NCBI GenBank assembly: GCA_023105745.1
Contig: JALGQZ010000013.1
Coordinates: forward strand, 2,329,501-2,393,500
Direction of reading: 5' to 3'
DNA length: 64,000 nt
Source: Austropuccinia psidii
Lineage: Eukaryota; Basidiomycota; Pucciniomycetes; Pucciniales; Sphaerophragmiaceae
Positions within the stretch are counted from its first letter, which is position 1; every line of letters begins with the position of its first letter. The position numbers were made by a program, and so were the translations under genes. Below are positions 23,278 through 35,669 of the stretch, piece by piece. A model generated the notes under the pieces. The model searched no databases. It was given only the letters and a program-made list of their open reading frames with translations, and had not been told where the DNA came from.

Positions 23278-24180
23278 TTTGGATATTTTAATCTGGATTC
23301 CTCTGTCTTTTGATTTTCCATCATAGTTCTCACCATCTGAAACACATTTTACATATCATCTTGTTGAATCTTTGGGATTCTGTAGTGTGGGCTGTATGGT
23401 TTGGTTACTGGTGCCTTTCCTTTGTCCTTTCTCTGAGCTTGTGGCTGTTTTTCACATTGAAAATGCTGCTTTTGGCCACTTGGGTTGGTTTTGTCACTTT
23501 TTTGGGTGTTTGAGGATTTTCCCCTCTATTTGTCTGTGAGAAGAATTATGTTCTTTTTTCTATCAATAGATGCCATCCATTCAATAACTTGCAAGTACGG
23601 GGATGGCCCAGAAACTCTTTCAAGCGCAGAGAGCAGTTCAGGCAGTTTTTCCAGAGGTTGGCTAGGATCTGATACTCCTTGTACTGAAGTGAATTGCTGT
23701 ATGCCTTCAGACTAGCTTTTTAAATGTTTACTGAGGATTCTTGTGATGTTTTAAGCACTTCTTCAAGGTAAAATAGTGTCATCAGCTTTAGAATGGAATA
23801 ATTTGTCTTTTGTGGTTTCATTTAATAACCCCTGTCCTTCTGTAACAGATTGGTGTCTGCCATAATCTCAGCTATAATATTCCTGCAAGCTTCCTGAGGG
23901 TTTATATCTGGCTCCTTATCTGGTTTAAGGCATAATTATAAGTAAAAAGCTTTTAGCTAGTAATTTCACACCAGAACCTCACTATTGGCCCCATTGTTTG
24001 CTTTTTGGAGAGTATTACTGATATCTAAATTAATTGATTCAGAATAATTTGGTTCTGTACAATTATTATCAGATATAATAGCTTTACTATTATGATCAGA
24101 ATTGACAGTACTGGCTGGAACAAGGGTAGTGACTGTTGAAGCTGTTTCATGGTTTTCTGGTTCAATTTCATTGTCAAAAA
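23278..24180 (-). pseudogene. Element B ORF1 remnant
   Basis: The minus strand shows the ORF1 tail just upstream of the Gag ATG: a [11 protein letters not shown] stretch, one stop, then NVFQMVRTMMENQKTEESRL and a TGA overlapping the Gag ATG. Exon-1-like sequence (complement of CTGTTGAAGCTGTTTCATGG) lies near 24133-24155, and an acceptor-like tract follows toward 24190. Stops and indels make it non-functional, but the layout is that of ORF1 in A. Confidence 0.65.
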
Positions 24181-24395
24181 CTAAAATTAATGAGAAAAGA
24201 AATTATGTAAGTAAAAAAAGGATTTTTTATAATAAAAATGAAAAAAAAATCTCACTTATTGTATGCAAAAAAATACCTATGGAGTTTTTCAAACCATAAG
24301 TATTTTTTGTGGATTTCTAAGTTTTCAATATAAGAAAAGGATTGCAAAAAGTTTAAAAAAAAGTCACAGGTCAAAATCAACGCTGGGGCCCCACA
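24181..24395 (-). other. Leader and primer-binding region of element B
   Basis: AT-rich leader ending at the GC block CGCTGGGGCCCCACA (24381-24395), which on the minus strand directly follows the LTR. It corresponds to the primer-binding block of element A. Confidence 0.6.
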
Positions 24396-25828
24396 TGTAA
24401 GCTGTGGATATGAAGATTTGATTGAAATCAGGCACTTTTCCTGTCCCCAAAACATTGTTTACAACATTGAGCACAATTGGTAGTTTTAAGAGTTTTAAGA
24501 GACAAACACACAACATTATTGTTTTTAGATTTTTTTAGTATGAAAAAATAATATTATAAAGATTTATTGTTTTATCAATGACAAAGGTTTATCTAAAGAT
24601 ACTCTGAAGAAGATATTTAAGGCTGAAAGATAAATTTCTTCATGAGAAATTTAAATTGGAATTAATTTGGAAAAGAGCTTCAAGGAATTAACATGATAAC
24701 AGAGTCCCTCAAAACATTTTTTAAATTAATAAACTCCCAAAAGTGATCAAAGTGAATTTCAAAACAAAGTGAAAATGTTCACATTGATGAAAGATTCTTC
24801 AATTTACTTTTGTAGTGGCTCAAGGGTAAAAATTATTATATAAGTTTTTCATGTGGTTGAAAGATTTAAAATGATTTAAATCTGATTGTTGGAAACTTTT
24901 ACTGATTGTTTCAACAGTGTCCAAACTAATTTTTAAAGGAAAAAGAGTGAAACATGAAAAGAAAAGTGGGGCAAAGATGAAATTCTTTCATATCCACTGA
25001 TTCTCTTACTCAAAAATTATAATTCACTCTAATGAGTTGTTAGAGACACACTACCTACATAAAAGCAAATTATAGTATCATTAAACCCAGTTTTGGACCA
25101 AAAAAGGCCTTGTTTTATCCATTTGAGTCCCTTAAAACAGCCATTGCTGTAGTAATAGTTTGTTTATAGCCTTCAAAACATGTGATAATGTGTGCTTGAA
25201 TCCATAAATCCAGTTACAGTTATTTTTATTAAGTTGTTTTTGACTGAAGGTTAGTTTTCCCCTCTTGGTAACAGTTAAAACTTTCCTAATTGGTATCATA
25301 ACCTCTAAGCTACATACCGCACCTCAACTTTAACAAAAGAATTGATGATTAATGCAATATGTCGTGTGAATTAAATTAAGTTTTTGAGGATTTTCAGATT
25401 TTCATAAAAAATACTAGAAACTTAATTTAACCTTAGTTAGAGTTGAGCTACAAACCTTTTACTCAGACGTGACCCCACATGATCTTTGATTAGGAATCCA
25501 ATGATGAACTAATTTTTATAAGTTTATATATTGGAAAAAAATTATAATAATTTTTATCAACTTTTTTTTCAGAAAATGTTTTATTCTCAATATTTTTGAT
25601 GAAATTTTATTTTTAATTAATTATTTCAAATAACAATATAAGTTTACACTTTGAAATTTTAATTTAAATCAATTATTAAATTTCAATTTTAAATTTTATC
25701 CTTATATTTGAATTTTATATTTATATTTGTATTTTTTTAAATTTAAAAATGTAAATTTCATTTTTAATCATAACTTGATTAATTCTTTGTGTTCTTTTGG
25801 GTTTATTAAAATACCTCTGAAACTCACA
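24396..25828 (-). repeat. 5' LTR of element B
   Basis: On the minus strand it runs from TGTGAGTTTCAGAGG (25828) to CAGCTTACA (24396), 1433 bp, colinear with the A LTR but with many substitutions and deletions. The box region (AAGTGGGGCAAAGATG at 24964) and the CACCTCAATTTTAAC motif (25321) are still visible. Confidence 0.85.
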
Positions 25829-28800
25829 AAAAGTGGCCTCACCAAACATGGTTTGCAAATTTTTGATTTGCCTCAAAAGTGGCCAAAAAGTTAGTGTCCA
25901 GGAAATCCCCTAAAGCTGTGTTGTGGAAATCCCTCCATAGATGATGAAACGAGTTCTTCCATATGGTTTTAGGAAGCTGAAAAAGACTTGTTTCCATGGT
26001 TTTTAACTATAATTTCTATTGATTTCTGGGATTTTCAAATATTTTTCTCTTCAATTATCACCAGCTTGGCTATTTTCCTCAATCTTGGTTGACATGACTC
26101 TGCTATTATTCCTTCATCCATGATTCTTCTCCTATCACTTTAGTTAGTTCATGATTTTTTCTCAAATTTCACATGATCCTCAATACAATTATAATTGAAG
26201 AATCACCTTGGAAATAGCCACTAATCAGATTGATAATCTGTAAATTTCTTGGAAATTTATGCCTTAATTCATGATTTAAGTGAGTGTTATTTTTGTGTAA
26301 ATGATAATGGATACATTCTCCTCTGAATATTCACTAAATAAATTAATCTTTGGCTAACTTTAGTATTTGATAATTAGTTGTAATTATCAAAGTCCAAGTG
26401 AAGAATCTTTTTATCCAATATTTTTATCCTTATATCCACCAGCAGAAAACTCTTACGATACTTAAGCCTCCTACCAAACAAATAGAAAGGTCATCCCCAC
26501 TAATCAAAGAAGCATCATGAGTAACAAAGAAATAAATAAATAGAAATTACTGCCAAATTGAAGTAAAAATGTTCAAATCAAAAGAAAATTCCCTTTTATA
26601 AATATTTTTTACCAAATATCAAGCCATGTGTTTCTCTCCAAAACTATTATTATATAGCTCATAAAAGAGAGACCACTTAGGTGATACATAAAACTATTCT
26701 GAAGAAATTGGAGATAATTACTTAAATTTATGGATTATCTCATAAAAGAAGAAATTTTGTTTTTATTAAATATTTTCAAGACACATTAATTGGTTGTTCA
26801 ATTTGATTTATTGTTAAGAAGTGTTTGATTACCTAATTCAGTTGGAGAAAATCCATTTGGAATACTGAAAAACATGAATGGGTTCCCAGATGATAAGATA
26901 TGAAGATAGAAAAAAAGCAGGTGATTTTTTTTGTAACTTTAAATTTATTAATTGAATCTTTCCTTATTGATAAATGAAAACCTGCGCTGCATAAATTAAC
27001 AAAACCCCAAGATAAACTATTCTTTTGAAATATTTTATTCATTTTTATACATCAACTTCAAAGAAAGAATGTAATTAAATATTCTCATTTTTAATCTTTT
27101 TTCATCCAATTAATTGAGCTTAACTTCTTCTTTTTAAATATTCTTTTGTATTTTTCAATATTTTTTTGGTTCAATTATTATTATTTCCAAATTTGAATTT
27201 TTTTTCAATAAGTTTCTCTTTTTTTCATAAATATATATAAATTTCATTCTTTACAAAAGAAATTAAAACCCCACTTTTTTCTGTGTTTTCCTTGAAAAAC
27301 CCCTGAATTGAAATAAATTTTCAATAAATTAAAATTTAGGATATTGTTAGAAAAAATTGAAAATCTCTCATGAAATGAATATTTAATTTCTGTTTTTTTG
27401 GTAAAAATCAAAGTATTAAGCTATATATTTTGAAATTAATTATTGATTGAAGGATAAATATATATTGCTTTCCTCTAAAAATTGTCGGGAATGAATCATG
27501 ACTAAGAAAATCAGTATGTGAAAGAAAATTTCCAACAAAATTTCCCAACAAAAAAATATTGTATTTGAGACAGAAACCACTTTCAATTATCTTCATTGAG
27601 TATACTTTTCAACTACTCAAAAAAAATACTAAATTGGAATTTATGACTACTTTGACCAAGCTCATACCAAATTTATTTCTCATTTTGATTAATTAAATAG
27701 GGCTTCTTTTTAATTTAGCCAAATTAAAGCTAAAATTTCCTTGTAATTTCTCTTCAATTTCAAAATATTTCATTCTCAGTCTTTATTCTTTAAATATTGG
27801 ACTTTCTGATTCCTTTAAAATGAGAGTTTGTTCATTAATTAATCCTTAAAAAGTAACTAATTTATATTTAGATTTTGATTTAATATTAATTATAAAATAA
27901 ATTTCTCTTTGTGATCAGAAAAGGATGATTTTTGATTCAACTTCAAGGATCCAATTCCAATATTTACTAATCAAGCCCTTTAAAATTGATTAAAATTCTA
28001 CCTTTGGACTCCAATATAGACCCAAAAACTCTATCAAATTGGTTAAAATATGAAGTACCCATATTTTTGCTTAGAAATTATTATAGAAGAAGAACTTAAA
28101 TCATTTTCATTTGCCAAATGGAAAAATCAAATTTTCCAAAGTTTTCTTATTTGGAAAAATTGGGGCTATAAAAAGAGATGAATATATTTCTCTTGGGAAA
28201 TGTTTGGGGGGTTAGAAGATCTAATTACTTTAAAAGGATGAGAAACATGGGCCTCAAATGTCATTTTTCATTCAATTCTATTTTTTCCACTAACATATTG
28301 AATAAATGCTATCTGGGAATTAATTTTGGGAAATTTGGGGCTATGAAGACCCAATGCCTTTGAAAGGAAGAGCAAAATTGGCCTAAAATATCATTATGAG
28401 TTAAATGCTCTTTATGCCACCCATATTATGAAGAAAATTCTATTTTTGAATTTATTTGGTGAAAAGCGGTGTCAATTCAACCCATGAAATTTATAAATTG
28501 AAATCAGGTGCAGGGAAGGCATAGAACCCCAGTGTTTATTTGTCAAATATTTGTTGCATGGGTTTAATCCAGCCCCAAATGATATTTCCTTTTTTTTCTA
28601 AAAACCAAAAAATTTGAGAATCAAAATAATGAAAAATTTCAATATCTGTTCTCAGATTGTTTTTCATTAAGAAAAATCACTTTCCAATATTTTTATTTTT
28701 TTCATTATCTCCTTAAAATTTTGGTTTTTTTCTATGGAAAATAATTAATAATCAAAAAAGATAAAAACAGATTGAATTTATTGTGATGATAAGACATCGC

Positions 28801-29494
28801 TGCAGTTTCATTCAGTGAAGTAGATTTATACTCTCTTGTAAGGAATGAAAGGACCCTATTTCTGACTTTGAAGAAGTTGAGAGATTAGCCTCAAACAAAA
28901 ATTCTTTCAAAATCTAATATGAACCCTCTCCTAAATAATTCCAATTACATATTGAATGGATTTTTGAAGCAGGACTATGCAAGAAATTGTGAGGATAAAT
29001 GAGGTTTTCATTCAAGAAAGAAACAGGTCACAAAAAGATGAGGAAATACAATATTACAAAGTGTGGTCTACTTTGAATAGACACACAATATCTTTGATGT
29101 GACTGTAAGGACTCTGTTATCCTGACAGGTTGAACATTATTTCAGTATACAACAGATGCCTTGGTTTTAAGATCATTTTTTGTAGATGGTGAACTTAGCA
29201 CCTTGGATTTAACATATGTTACAACTCATACAATTAGATGATTTCAGACTAAAATACAATACTCATCTATGATAATCTTAAAATAAATATTGTTTTTGTT
29301 TTTTTTTCTTTCTCTTCCTACCTTTACCATTAGGGGAGTTCAACGCCAGGTTTCATAAGCAAACCTTTTTTAATTCATGAGCGGGAATGAACAATTACAG
29401 ACAAACCTCATGAGCTTGCTCATATGCTTGCTTATGAGAGATAAAAATAAGATATTTTACAATATTTTGAACCAAAAATTGTAATTTCTTTGCA
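25829..29494. other. AT-rich region with no recognisable gene
   Basis: About 3.7 kb without a supportable reading frame on either strand; the longest frames are 60-70 codons and resemble nothing I know. Poly-T and poly-A runs are frequent between 26900 and 27600. A sequence GGGGCTATAAAAAGAG at 28160-28175 looks like a TATA box but has no gene behind it. It may be old transposon sequence or the left flank of the HARBI1-like gene. Confidence 0.5.
28195..28460. repeat. Imperfect tandem duplication, period 133 bp
   Basis: GGGAAATGTTTGGGG at 28195 recurs as GGGAAATTTGGGG at 28328. The following stretches align: CTTTAAAAGGATGAGAAACA against CTTTGAAAGGAAGAGCAAAA, and CCTCAAATGTCATTTTTCAT against CCTAAAATATCATTATGAG. 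Confidence 0.55.
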
Positions 29495-29715
29495 TTGTTC
29501 ACACACCCCCACACAAACTGTTTTAAAACACAGACTCCGCAGTCATTTTGTCTGTACTTTGAATCTGTGTACATGTATTCCAGTGAGATTTTCTCCCAGA
29601 AAACATGTATAACATGGGCTTTCATCATCATTTTCCAAAAATTCAACACCTTACCCATCCTGGTCAAGATTCCCAGAATCTTAGAAATAAAGCAAAGAAT
29701 AAAGGATCTTCAATT
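29495..29715 (+). pseudogene. 5' part of HARBI1-like transposase gene, split by element D
   Basis: An open frame ending ILEIKQRIKDLQ-F runs into the left CAATT duplication of element D. The same frame resumes at the right CAATT (40818) as F-MWLFNKIKENEKHI, so the two halves were one frame before D inserted. No domain is recognisable in this part, and where the gene began is unclear. An overlapping minus-strand frame (29395-29667) is ignored. Confidence 0.55.
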
Positions 29716-31128
29716 TGTCAACCTGTGACTCAAAACCAGAGCACAAGCATGACAGCCAAATACCATAAACCAATGGTATAGCCAAGATACCACCAAAACA
29801 TGGAGCTGAGCCAAATCAGATCAAAAGCTATTGGAAGAAAGAGGAAATAACCTCTTTCCAAATGTACAAGTCCCATTATCATAGGACAAAGAATAACAAA
29901 GTTATTCCTGCTCAAAGCTGTTGCTGAGCATAAACCTTAATTTTCACCTCTCATCTGAAATCCAGAGCAAGAGGCTTAACCCCAGCAAATGGGTATTCAA
30001 ATTGAAGCTCTTCTTCAGGGCTATCCAAAGGTACTATCCAAATTGAGCTAACACCAAAATATCAGAAGTTATGGCCAAAATAAGGCCAAATAAGGGTGAA
30101 CAAAATATTCACCTCTCATTTAACCTCTACAATTTTAGTGTGAGATACTTCAAGTGGGGTCTTTCAGGAAAGAGCACAATCAGGGCCATCTCCTAGTGCC
30201 TTTCATTTCTCCATATTGCATCTAGAACAAACGTTATGGAGCAAATAAGCTCCACACAGATATTTGGAAAATCATATGTATGAATAACAAAGCTTGTACA
30301 TGGCATAACTTTGCAATATTTAATGTTACCCATACCAAATTAGTTACCATTGTGCAGATCCCATCTGGAGCTACACAAGAACCAACATTGCACTCAATAT
30401 CTCAAAAACTGACAAATGAATAGCAGTTTGAAGGGCAAAATACCACAGTTGGGGCAATACACCTTTACTGTGGGATAATATCCCACAACCATGATTATGA
30501 GGTCTAAAACAGACAAAGAAGCACGTTTATACTTCAATACCCCATAGTTCATTCAATACTGGGTTTAAATAAAGGTTCTGTACAGCATTCTACGCGTCAT
30601 ACACGTCAGAAGAGGGCTATGTGGTCCCCAGATGAAAATTTTCACCCTGTATTGGTGAATACTTCCCAGTTGTGGTTTCAAAGCCACCTCTGAGCCCAAT
30701 ACAGTGTATACGGGCATTTTGGAAACCACAAGCCAGTACCCAGAAGTGAAAAACTCTTCACTTGCCCAACGTGGATGGTCTAGAGGGCCATTGCACCCCT
30801 TTTGAGGATAAAAGGAGGCCGTTTCTGCACCAGAAAAGGTTTCCTCATCCTGCTCTTGAATTCCTATGTAGTACAAATGTCAAAAAGATTTATACTCCTG
30901 GAAAATAATCAGGTATAATAATATTCTAATTATTTTAGACTTTATTATAATAATCTAATTGGTAAGGCTGCACCCAGGGATTTCAGTAGTGCTCACCACC
31001 ACTAAAATCCTTTAGTAAAGCCCTTAATTATCAATTAAGACTCTTTTATCACAATTATATCCATGTCAAAGTCCTAATTAAAGCTTTATATACCATTATT
31101 AGTACTTTATCATATACTCAGCCTGACA
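29716..31128 (+). repeat. 5' LTR of element D
   Basis: Starts TGTCAACCTGTGACTC and ends TCAGCCTGACA, 1413 bp. It contains a 19-nt palindrome at 30469-30487. Copies of this LTR family are also at 1-535, 33751-35190 and 39418-40817. Confidence 0.93.
30469..30487. promoter_or_regulatory. Palindrome in the D-family LTR
   Basis: TGTGGGATA-A-TATCCCACA, a perfect 9-bp inverted repeat around one base. In the solo LTR (complement of 34425-34443) one pair has changed together (G-C to A-T), keeping 8 bp. In the 3' LTR (near 40154-40172) one arm has a single mismatch. A protein-binding site or RNA hairpin is plausible but not shown. Confidence 0.45.
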
Positions 31129-31146
31129 CTTTGGGGGGCCTGGCTG
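31129..31146 (+). other. Putative primer-binding site of element D
   Basis: CTTTGGGGGGCCTGGCTG follows the LTR end directly and matches the position and composition of the blocks in A and E. Confidence 0.6.
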
Positions 31147-31745
31147 TTTTTTTGACCTTTTTCATGTAAAAAGGGAGTTTTTTCTCTTATATTCTTAATT
31201 TCTAACATTATTGTTTCTCTTTTGAGGAATGAAATTATCAAAAAAAACAGTATAATATATATCTCATCATTATTTTTTAAGTGGTATATAATTATATACC
31301 ATTGTGTTTTTTTTATCAATATTGTCTCTTTCACGTGGTTGATTATGATTTAATCACCATTATACTTATTTTTGGTGTGTTTTACATATTAAAACACTTA
31401 AAGGCCCAAAATCCAGCTCATTGTTAATTAAAAAGAACACCTCTCTTGCTGTAAATAACAGCATTAGAGGTGTGCATGGCCATATTGATAGTTTCAATTG
31501 CCTTTTGCAAAACCACTTCCTCGATTAAACTTTGTAATGAAAGGTTAATCTGAGAGATACTGGTATACAAACAGTATGCCAGAAGTCCACAAAGCTGTAT
31601 TTTTTACATTTAATTAATCATTTCAATTACACCATCATGATACAAGGGTATAATATAGAAATATGTTGGCCAACAGGCCATTCTTAGACATGCAAATAGC
31701 CCTTGTAGAAATCTTAACTGACATAATCCCTCTTTTTCCTGTTAG

Positions 31746-32835
31746 ATGAAGTGGAAGAGAACTTCATACCACTTGAAGCCCATTCACAAGGCAGTACCCC
31801 TGTGATATCTGCAGAACCAGAAAGCAAAAAGGGCAAAGGAAAGAGGCACAGTGAAAGCCTCATAACATCAAAGAATTGGACAACAATTGCCACTCAGAGG
31901 AGTAGAAAACCACAAACCTCTGCATCAATACAAGGTAAACCAACCTTGATAACTTTTGCAGGGAAAATTACCATAATTAGCCCATTTGTAACCTCTAAAG
32001 GCAAATTGCCTAAAGCAGTAGACAATAAAGTTTTACAAGGCACAGTCAAAGGTAAATACCCTAAGAACATTAAGTTGTTGACTGCTTGCAAACACTGATT
32101 TGTCACCTGTACACCTCAGGAACCTCGGAATGCCAAGGAAACAGCCAGAGGACAGAGAAGGTTTGTCCAAAACCAGAAGAACAGGAAGAGGACACCTTGG
32201 ACACAGTGGTGGATGGCAAGACGCTGAGGGAAATCATACCCAATCTGCCATTCACCTTCCAATTCAATGGAAACCTTTAACCAGAGGACTGGAAGGATAT
32301 GGATCAAGCTCTTCAGATCCAACAACTCCTCAAAGCTCTTTTACAATGGAGAATGGACAACAGGAGGTTAAACCCAGCATCACACTGGGAAGAATGTGAA
32401 GCAAGTTTCCAGAAGATATGCCCAGAGAGATACCCTTGAAAGACCTGATGAAAATCACAAAAAGGAGAGAATCCTACCATGTATTTCATACTCCTGGAGG
32501 TGAGGGCAACCGGGATAAGGGTGAATCAAACCACCATCCAAGCTATAGAAGAACCGCTGAACCAGACAGGGCCTACTCCAATTCCTTCGGGCTCACAAGG
32601 ATTAGACCAACCCAACTCTCCAGTGGCTTCACATCATTCAGGAACCAACAAATCAGTGGCCAATATTCACCATTATTCACAATCCTAGGTATTTTCCAGG
32701 AGAAGTCAAGGATACAAGGGAAAAAACAAGACATATTTCAGCCAAAGGCAGGAAGAGCCAGACACAATGATCCAGAGGCTGTTTGACTTTGTGAAAGAAG
32801 TACACAAGAGCCAGAAATGGTCTCAATACTTCTAG
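31746..32835 (+). pseudogene. Element D ORF1, two exons, broken
   Basis: Exon 1 (31746-32051) follows a CCTGTTAG acceptor and encodes DEVEENFIPLEAHSQG and on. A GTAAAT...CTCAG intron (32052-32119) joins it in frame to exon 2, which reads GTSECQGNSQRTEKV, then REIIPNLPFTFQFNGNL. A TAA (32278-32280) is followed in frame by PEDWKDMDQALQIQQLLKAL, and TGA (32437-32439) ends the good stretch. Later, in the same frame, comes a tail RRSQGYKGKNKTYF...MIQRLFDFVKEVHKSQK, placed like the ORF1 tail of A, ending TAG 32833-32835. The protein is acidic early and helical late; function unknown. Confidence 0.6.
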
Positions 32836-32935
32836 AATCAGTAGCCCCAATAATAGAAATATTACCCCCACTCAGAATGAACACAGTGTTGTTACACCTG
32901 AGAGTGACCTAAACAGTGATGCACTATGGTTAAAA

Positions 32936-35636
32936 ATGTCCCAATTTGCAGACCAAACTCAAAACCAGTTTTCAGAACTCCAAGAAAGCCATGAGAGGAT
33001 GAAAATATTAACAGCCTCCATGGACCAGATTCTTCAAACTCTTCAAGAAGGCCATGCTCAATTGAGCAAATCATCTGAGGAAACCAATAAAAGACTGAAT
33101 CAAGTCTTTGAAGAAGAGAAGCCCTCCAAAAGGGACAGGAATTGTTTGGATCAAGATATAAAAAAGTTTTTTAATGTCTACCAAATTATGAAGCCCCAAC
33201 CACAACGCCCTATTTTGGATGATCCATACCACCAAGAAGACATTAAACCAGATGCCTTATTGGTGAATAGGGCAAGGTATCCATCTCAATACCACGATGG
33301 AGACAATATGTCTTATTCTGAGAAGGAAGCCTTAAGACCGCTTCCAGAGGACTCAAGATGGCCCAAATTCTCTGGCACAGGAGAATATGATCACATGAAA
33401 CACATTGATCATATTGATGGACTCTTCATTGATGTACCAAGCATTCCAGATTACTGGATCACTGCTAGATTAAATACAGAATTTAAGGTCATGCTAGTAT
33501 TTGGTACATAGAAATGAAGGAACTCCATGGCAGAAGAAGCTGGCAATGATGGAAGAGTTGGATCATCCAAGAGTACAGAAAAGGTACTTGGATATGGCAA
33601 AAGACCATGACATTTGAAAATGACAAGTACTCTGTGGACAAAGATCCATATGAGTGGTGTTTTAGACAGTATAAAGGACTTGAAGCCATTCATCCTCAAC
33701 TGAACATTCAAATGAGGAATCAGAAACTCCTGACACAAATTCCAGGAGAATGTCAGGATGAGTCTATGATGAAGTTGTAATAAAACTATTGACAACTAAA
33801 ACTATGACTGTTGCACGTGGAAAATAGTTTAAAAATGATTTGTAAAGGTTTTAAGATGGATTTAATTTAAAATAAAAGGGCTTTACTATAATGAATATAG
33901 TGGTGGTGAGCGCTGTTGAAAGCCCTGGGTGCAGCTTTACCTGTTGGGTTACACTAATAAAGACTACAATACTTTAATTTAAGAGTATACCTGATTATTA
34001 ACCAAGAGTAAAACTGTTTTTGACAGTTTACTACGTAGGTTATTCAAGAGCAGGATGAGGAAATCATTTTGGCTGTGGAAAGCCCTCCTTTTGTCCTGAA
34101 ATTGGGGTGAAAAGGCTGCTAGACCTTTCCACGTAGAGGAAGTGAAGATTTTTCACGCTCCAGGACAGGCTTGTGGTTTGCAAACAGCCTGTATACCCTG
34201 TATTGGGCTCAGATGTGGTTTTGAAACCACATCTGGGCGGTTTTCACCAAGACAGGGTGAAGATTTTCATTTGGGGACCTCACAGCCTGATTCTGATGTG
34301 TATGACACGTAGAATGCTGTACAGAAACTGTATGAGACCCGAGTATTGACTGACATATTAGGTATTGAAGTAAAAACATGCTTCTTTGTCTATTTGACAC
34401 CTCATATTCATGATTATGGGATATTATCCCATGGTAAGGCTGTATATGACAGCAGGTGGGATTTTGACCTTAAAACAGCCATAACTTTGCCAATTCTTGA
34501 GATATCAACCTCAAAATTGGTTCAGTGTGTAGCCCTGTATGTGCTCTACACAATGGTACCTCATTTGATATGGGTATCATTAAATATGGCAAAGGTATCC
34601 CATGTACAAGATTTTTGTACATTTGCGTGTTTTTAGGCAAAAAGCTGTATTGAGCTTGTTTGCCCCATAACTTCTGCAGTAGTTGAGATATGGGGAAATG
34701 GATGGCACCATCAGATAGCCCTGATGGTCCTCTTTCCAAAAATACCCCACTTCAGGTATCCCACACTAAAACTGTAGAAGTTAGATGAGAGGTGAATGTT
34801 TTGTTCACCCTTATTTGGCCTGAAATTGACCATAACTCCAGTAATATTGGTGCTAGCTCAGTTTGGCTGGTACCATTGGATAGCCCTGACTTAGAGCTTC
34901 ATTTTGAGTACCCATTTGATGCGGTTAAGCCTCTCCTTCTAGATTTTAGATGAGAGGTGAAAATTAAGGTTTATGCTCAGCAATAACTTTGAGCAGGAAT
35001 AACTTTGTTATTCCTTGTCCTATGGTGATGGGACTTATATTTTAAGGAAGAGGTGAGTTTCCTCTATCTTTTGATACCTTTTGAGCTAATTTGGCTCAGC
35101 TCCAGGTTTTGGTGGTATCTTGGCTATACCATTGGTTTGTGGTATTTTGGCTGTCATGCTTGTGCTCTGGTTTTGAGTCACAGGCTGACAGCGAACTAGA
35201 GCATGCAGTGAAATGCAGATGCAACCAACTTTTCACTCTATATGACATTTCAAACACCTTACAAGATGTAAGGAAAGGAAAAAATATAGGGAAAATTTCC
35301 CAATTTAGAAGCAGTAGTTTCAAAGAGTAACAAGCTTTCAGGGTGGACTTCAAAGACAAACTCAAAGAAAAAATGGCATAAGTGGCAAAGGAGAATAATT
35401 CTTGTCACAATTGTGGTTCAAAATACCACTATACCAATAACTTTCCAAAGGCAAAGAAGAAATTTTATGCCATTGAGAAAGTCCTAGAGGAAGAATCCCC
35501 AACAGAGGATTTTGAAGCAGACTCTATGGGTGATGCCATCAGAGAACATTCTGATGATGACCAAGACCCAAGAGAAGAATTTTTAGTGGAGTACCAAGAA
35601 GAAACACAAATAGAAATTCAGGAAATACAGTTATAG
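32936..35636 (+). pseudogene. Element D gag remnant, split by a solo LTR
   Basis: The first part (32936-33750) has a coiled-coil-like start and capsid with GTGEYDHMKHIDHIDGLF near 33380-33420, frameshifted near 33490. It stops at the solo LTR and resumes at 35191 with ELEHAVKCRC, the counterpart of [10 protein letters not shown] in A. The zinc knuckle near 35404 reads CHNCGSKYHYTNNF, so the last Cys is Phe and metal binding would be lost. An acidic stretch follows. Confidence 0.85.
33751..35190 (-). mobile_element. Solo LTR of the D family inserted in element D gag
   Basis: A 1440-bp minus-strand LTR, TGTCAGCCTGTGACTC (from 35190) to ATCCTGACA (33751), flanked by GAGAA (33746-33750) and GCGAA (35191-35195), a 5-bp duplication with one change. 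Joining the flanks restores the Gag reading (PGE followed by LEHAVK), so its limits are secure. Confidence 0.9.
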
Positions 35637-35669
35637 GCAGGAATATCACAAGATACTGAAGATAAAAAC

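Larger units (their letters stand above)
2231..25828 (-). mobile_element. Element B: old Ty3/Gypsy element, minus strand, interrupted by three insertions
   Basis: Both LTRs and gag, protease, RT, RNase H, integrase and chromodomain-like fragments appear in the correct order on the minus strand, all closely related to element A. The coding parts are full of stops and frameshifts. Element A sits in its RT/RNase H region (7945-18047), one probable solo LTR in its RT (18685-20823) and another in its 3' LTR (3468-5368). The outer flanking pentamers (ATTAT at left, AAAAG at right) do not match, so either the target duplication has eroded or an end has been rearranged. Confidence 0.85.

Noticed and set aside
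28160..28363. TATA-like GGCTATAAAAAG with a 61-codon frame behind it
   Set aside because: The short frame lies in an imperfect tandem repeat and resembles no protein, so I do not call a gene or promoter.
33751..35190. A second full element inside D
   Set aside because: Only one LTR length of sequence is present between the GAGAA/GCGAA pair, with no internal genes.
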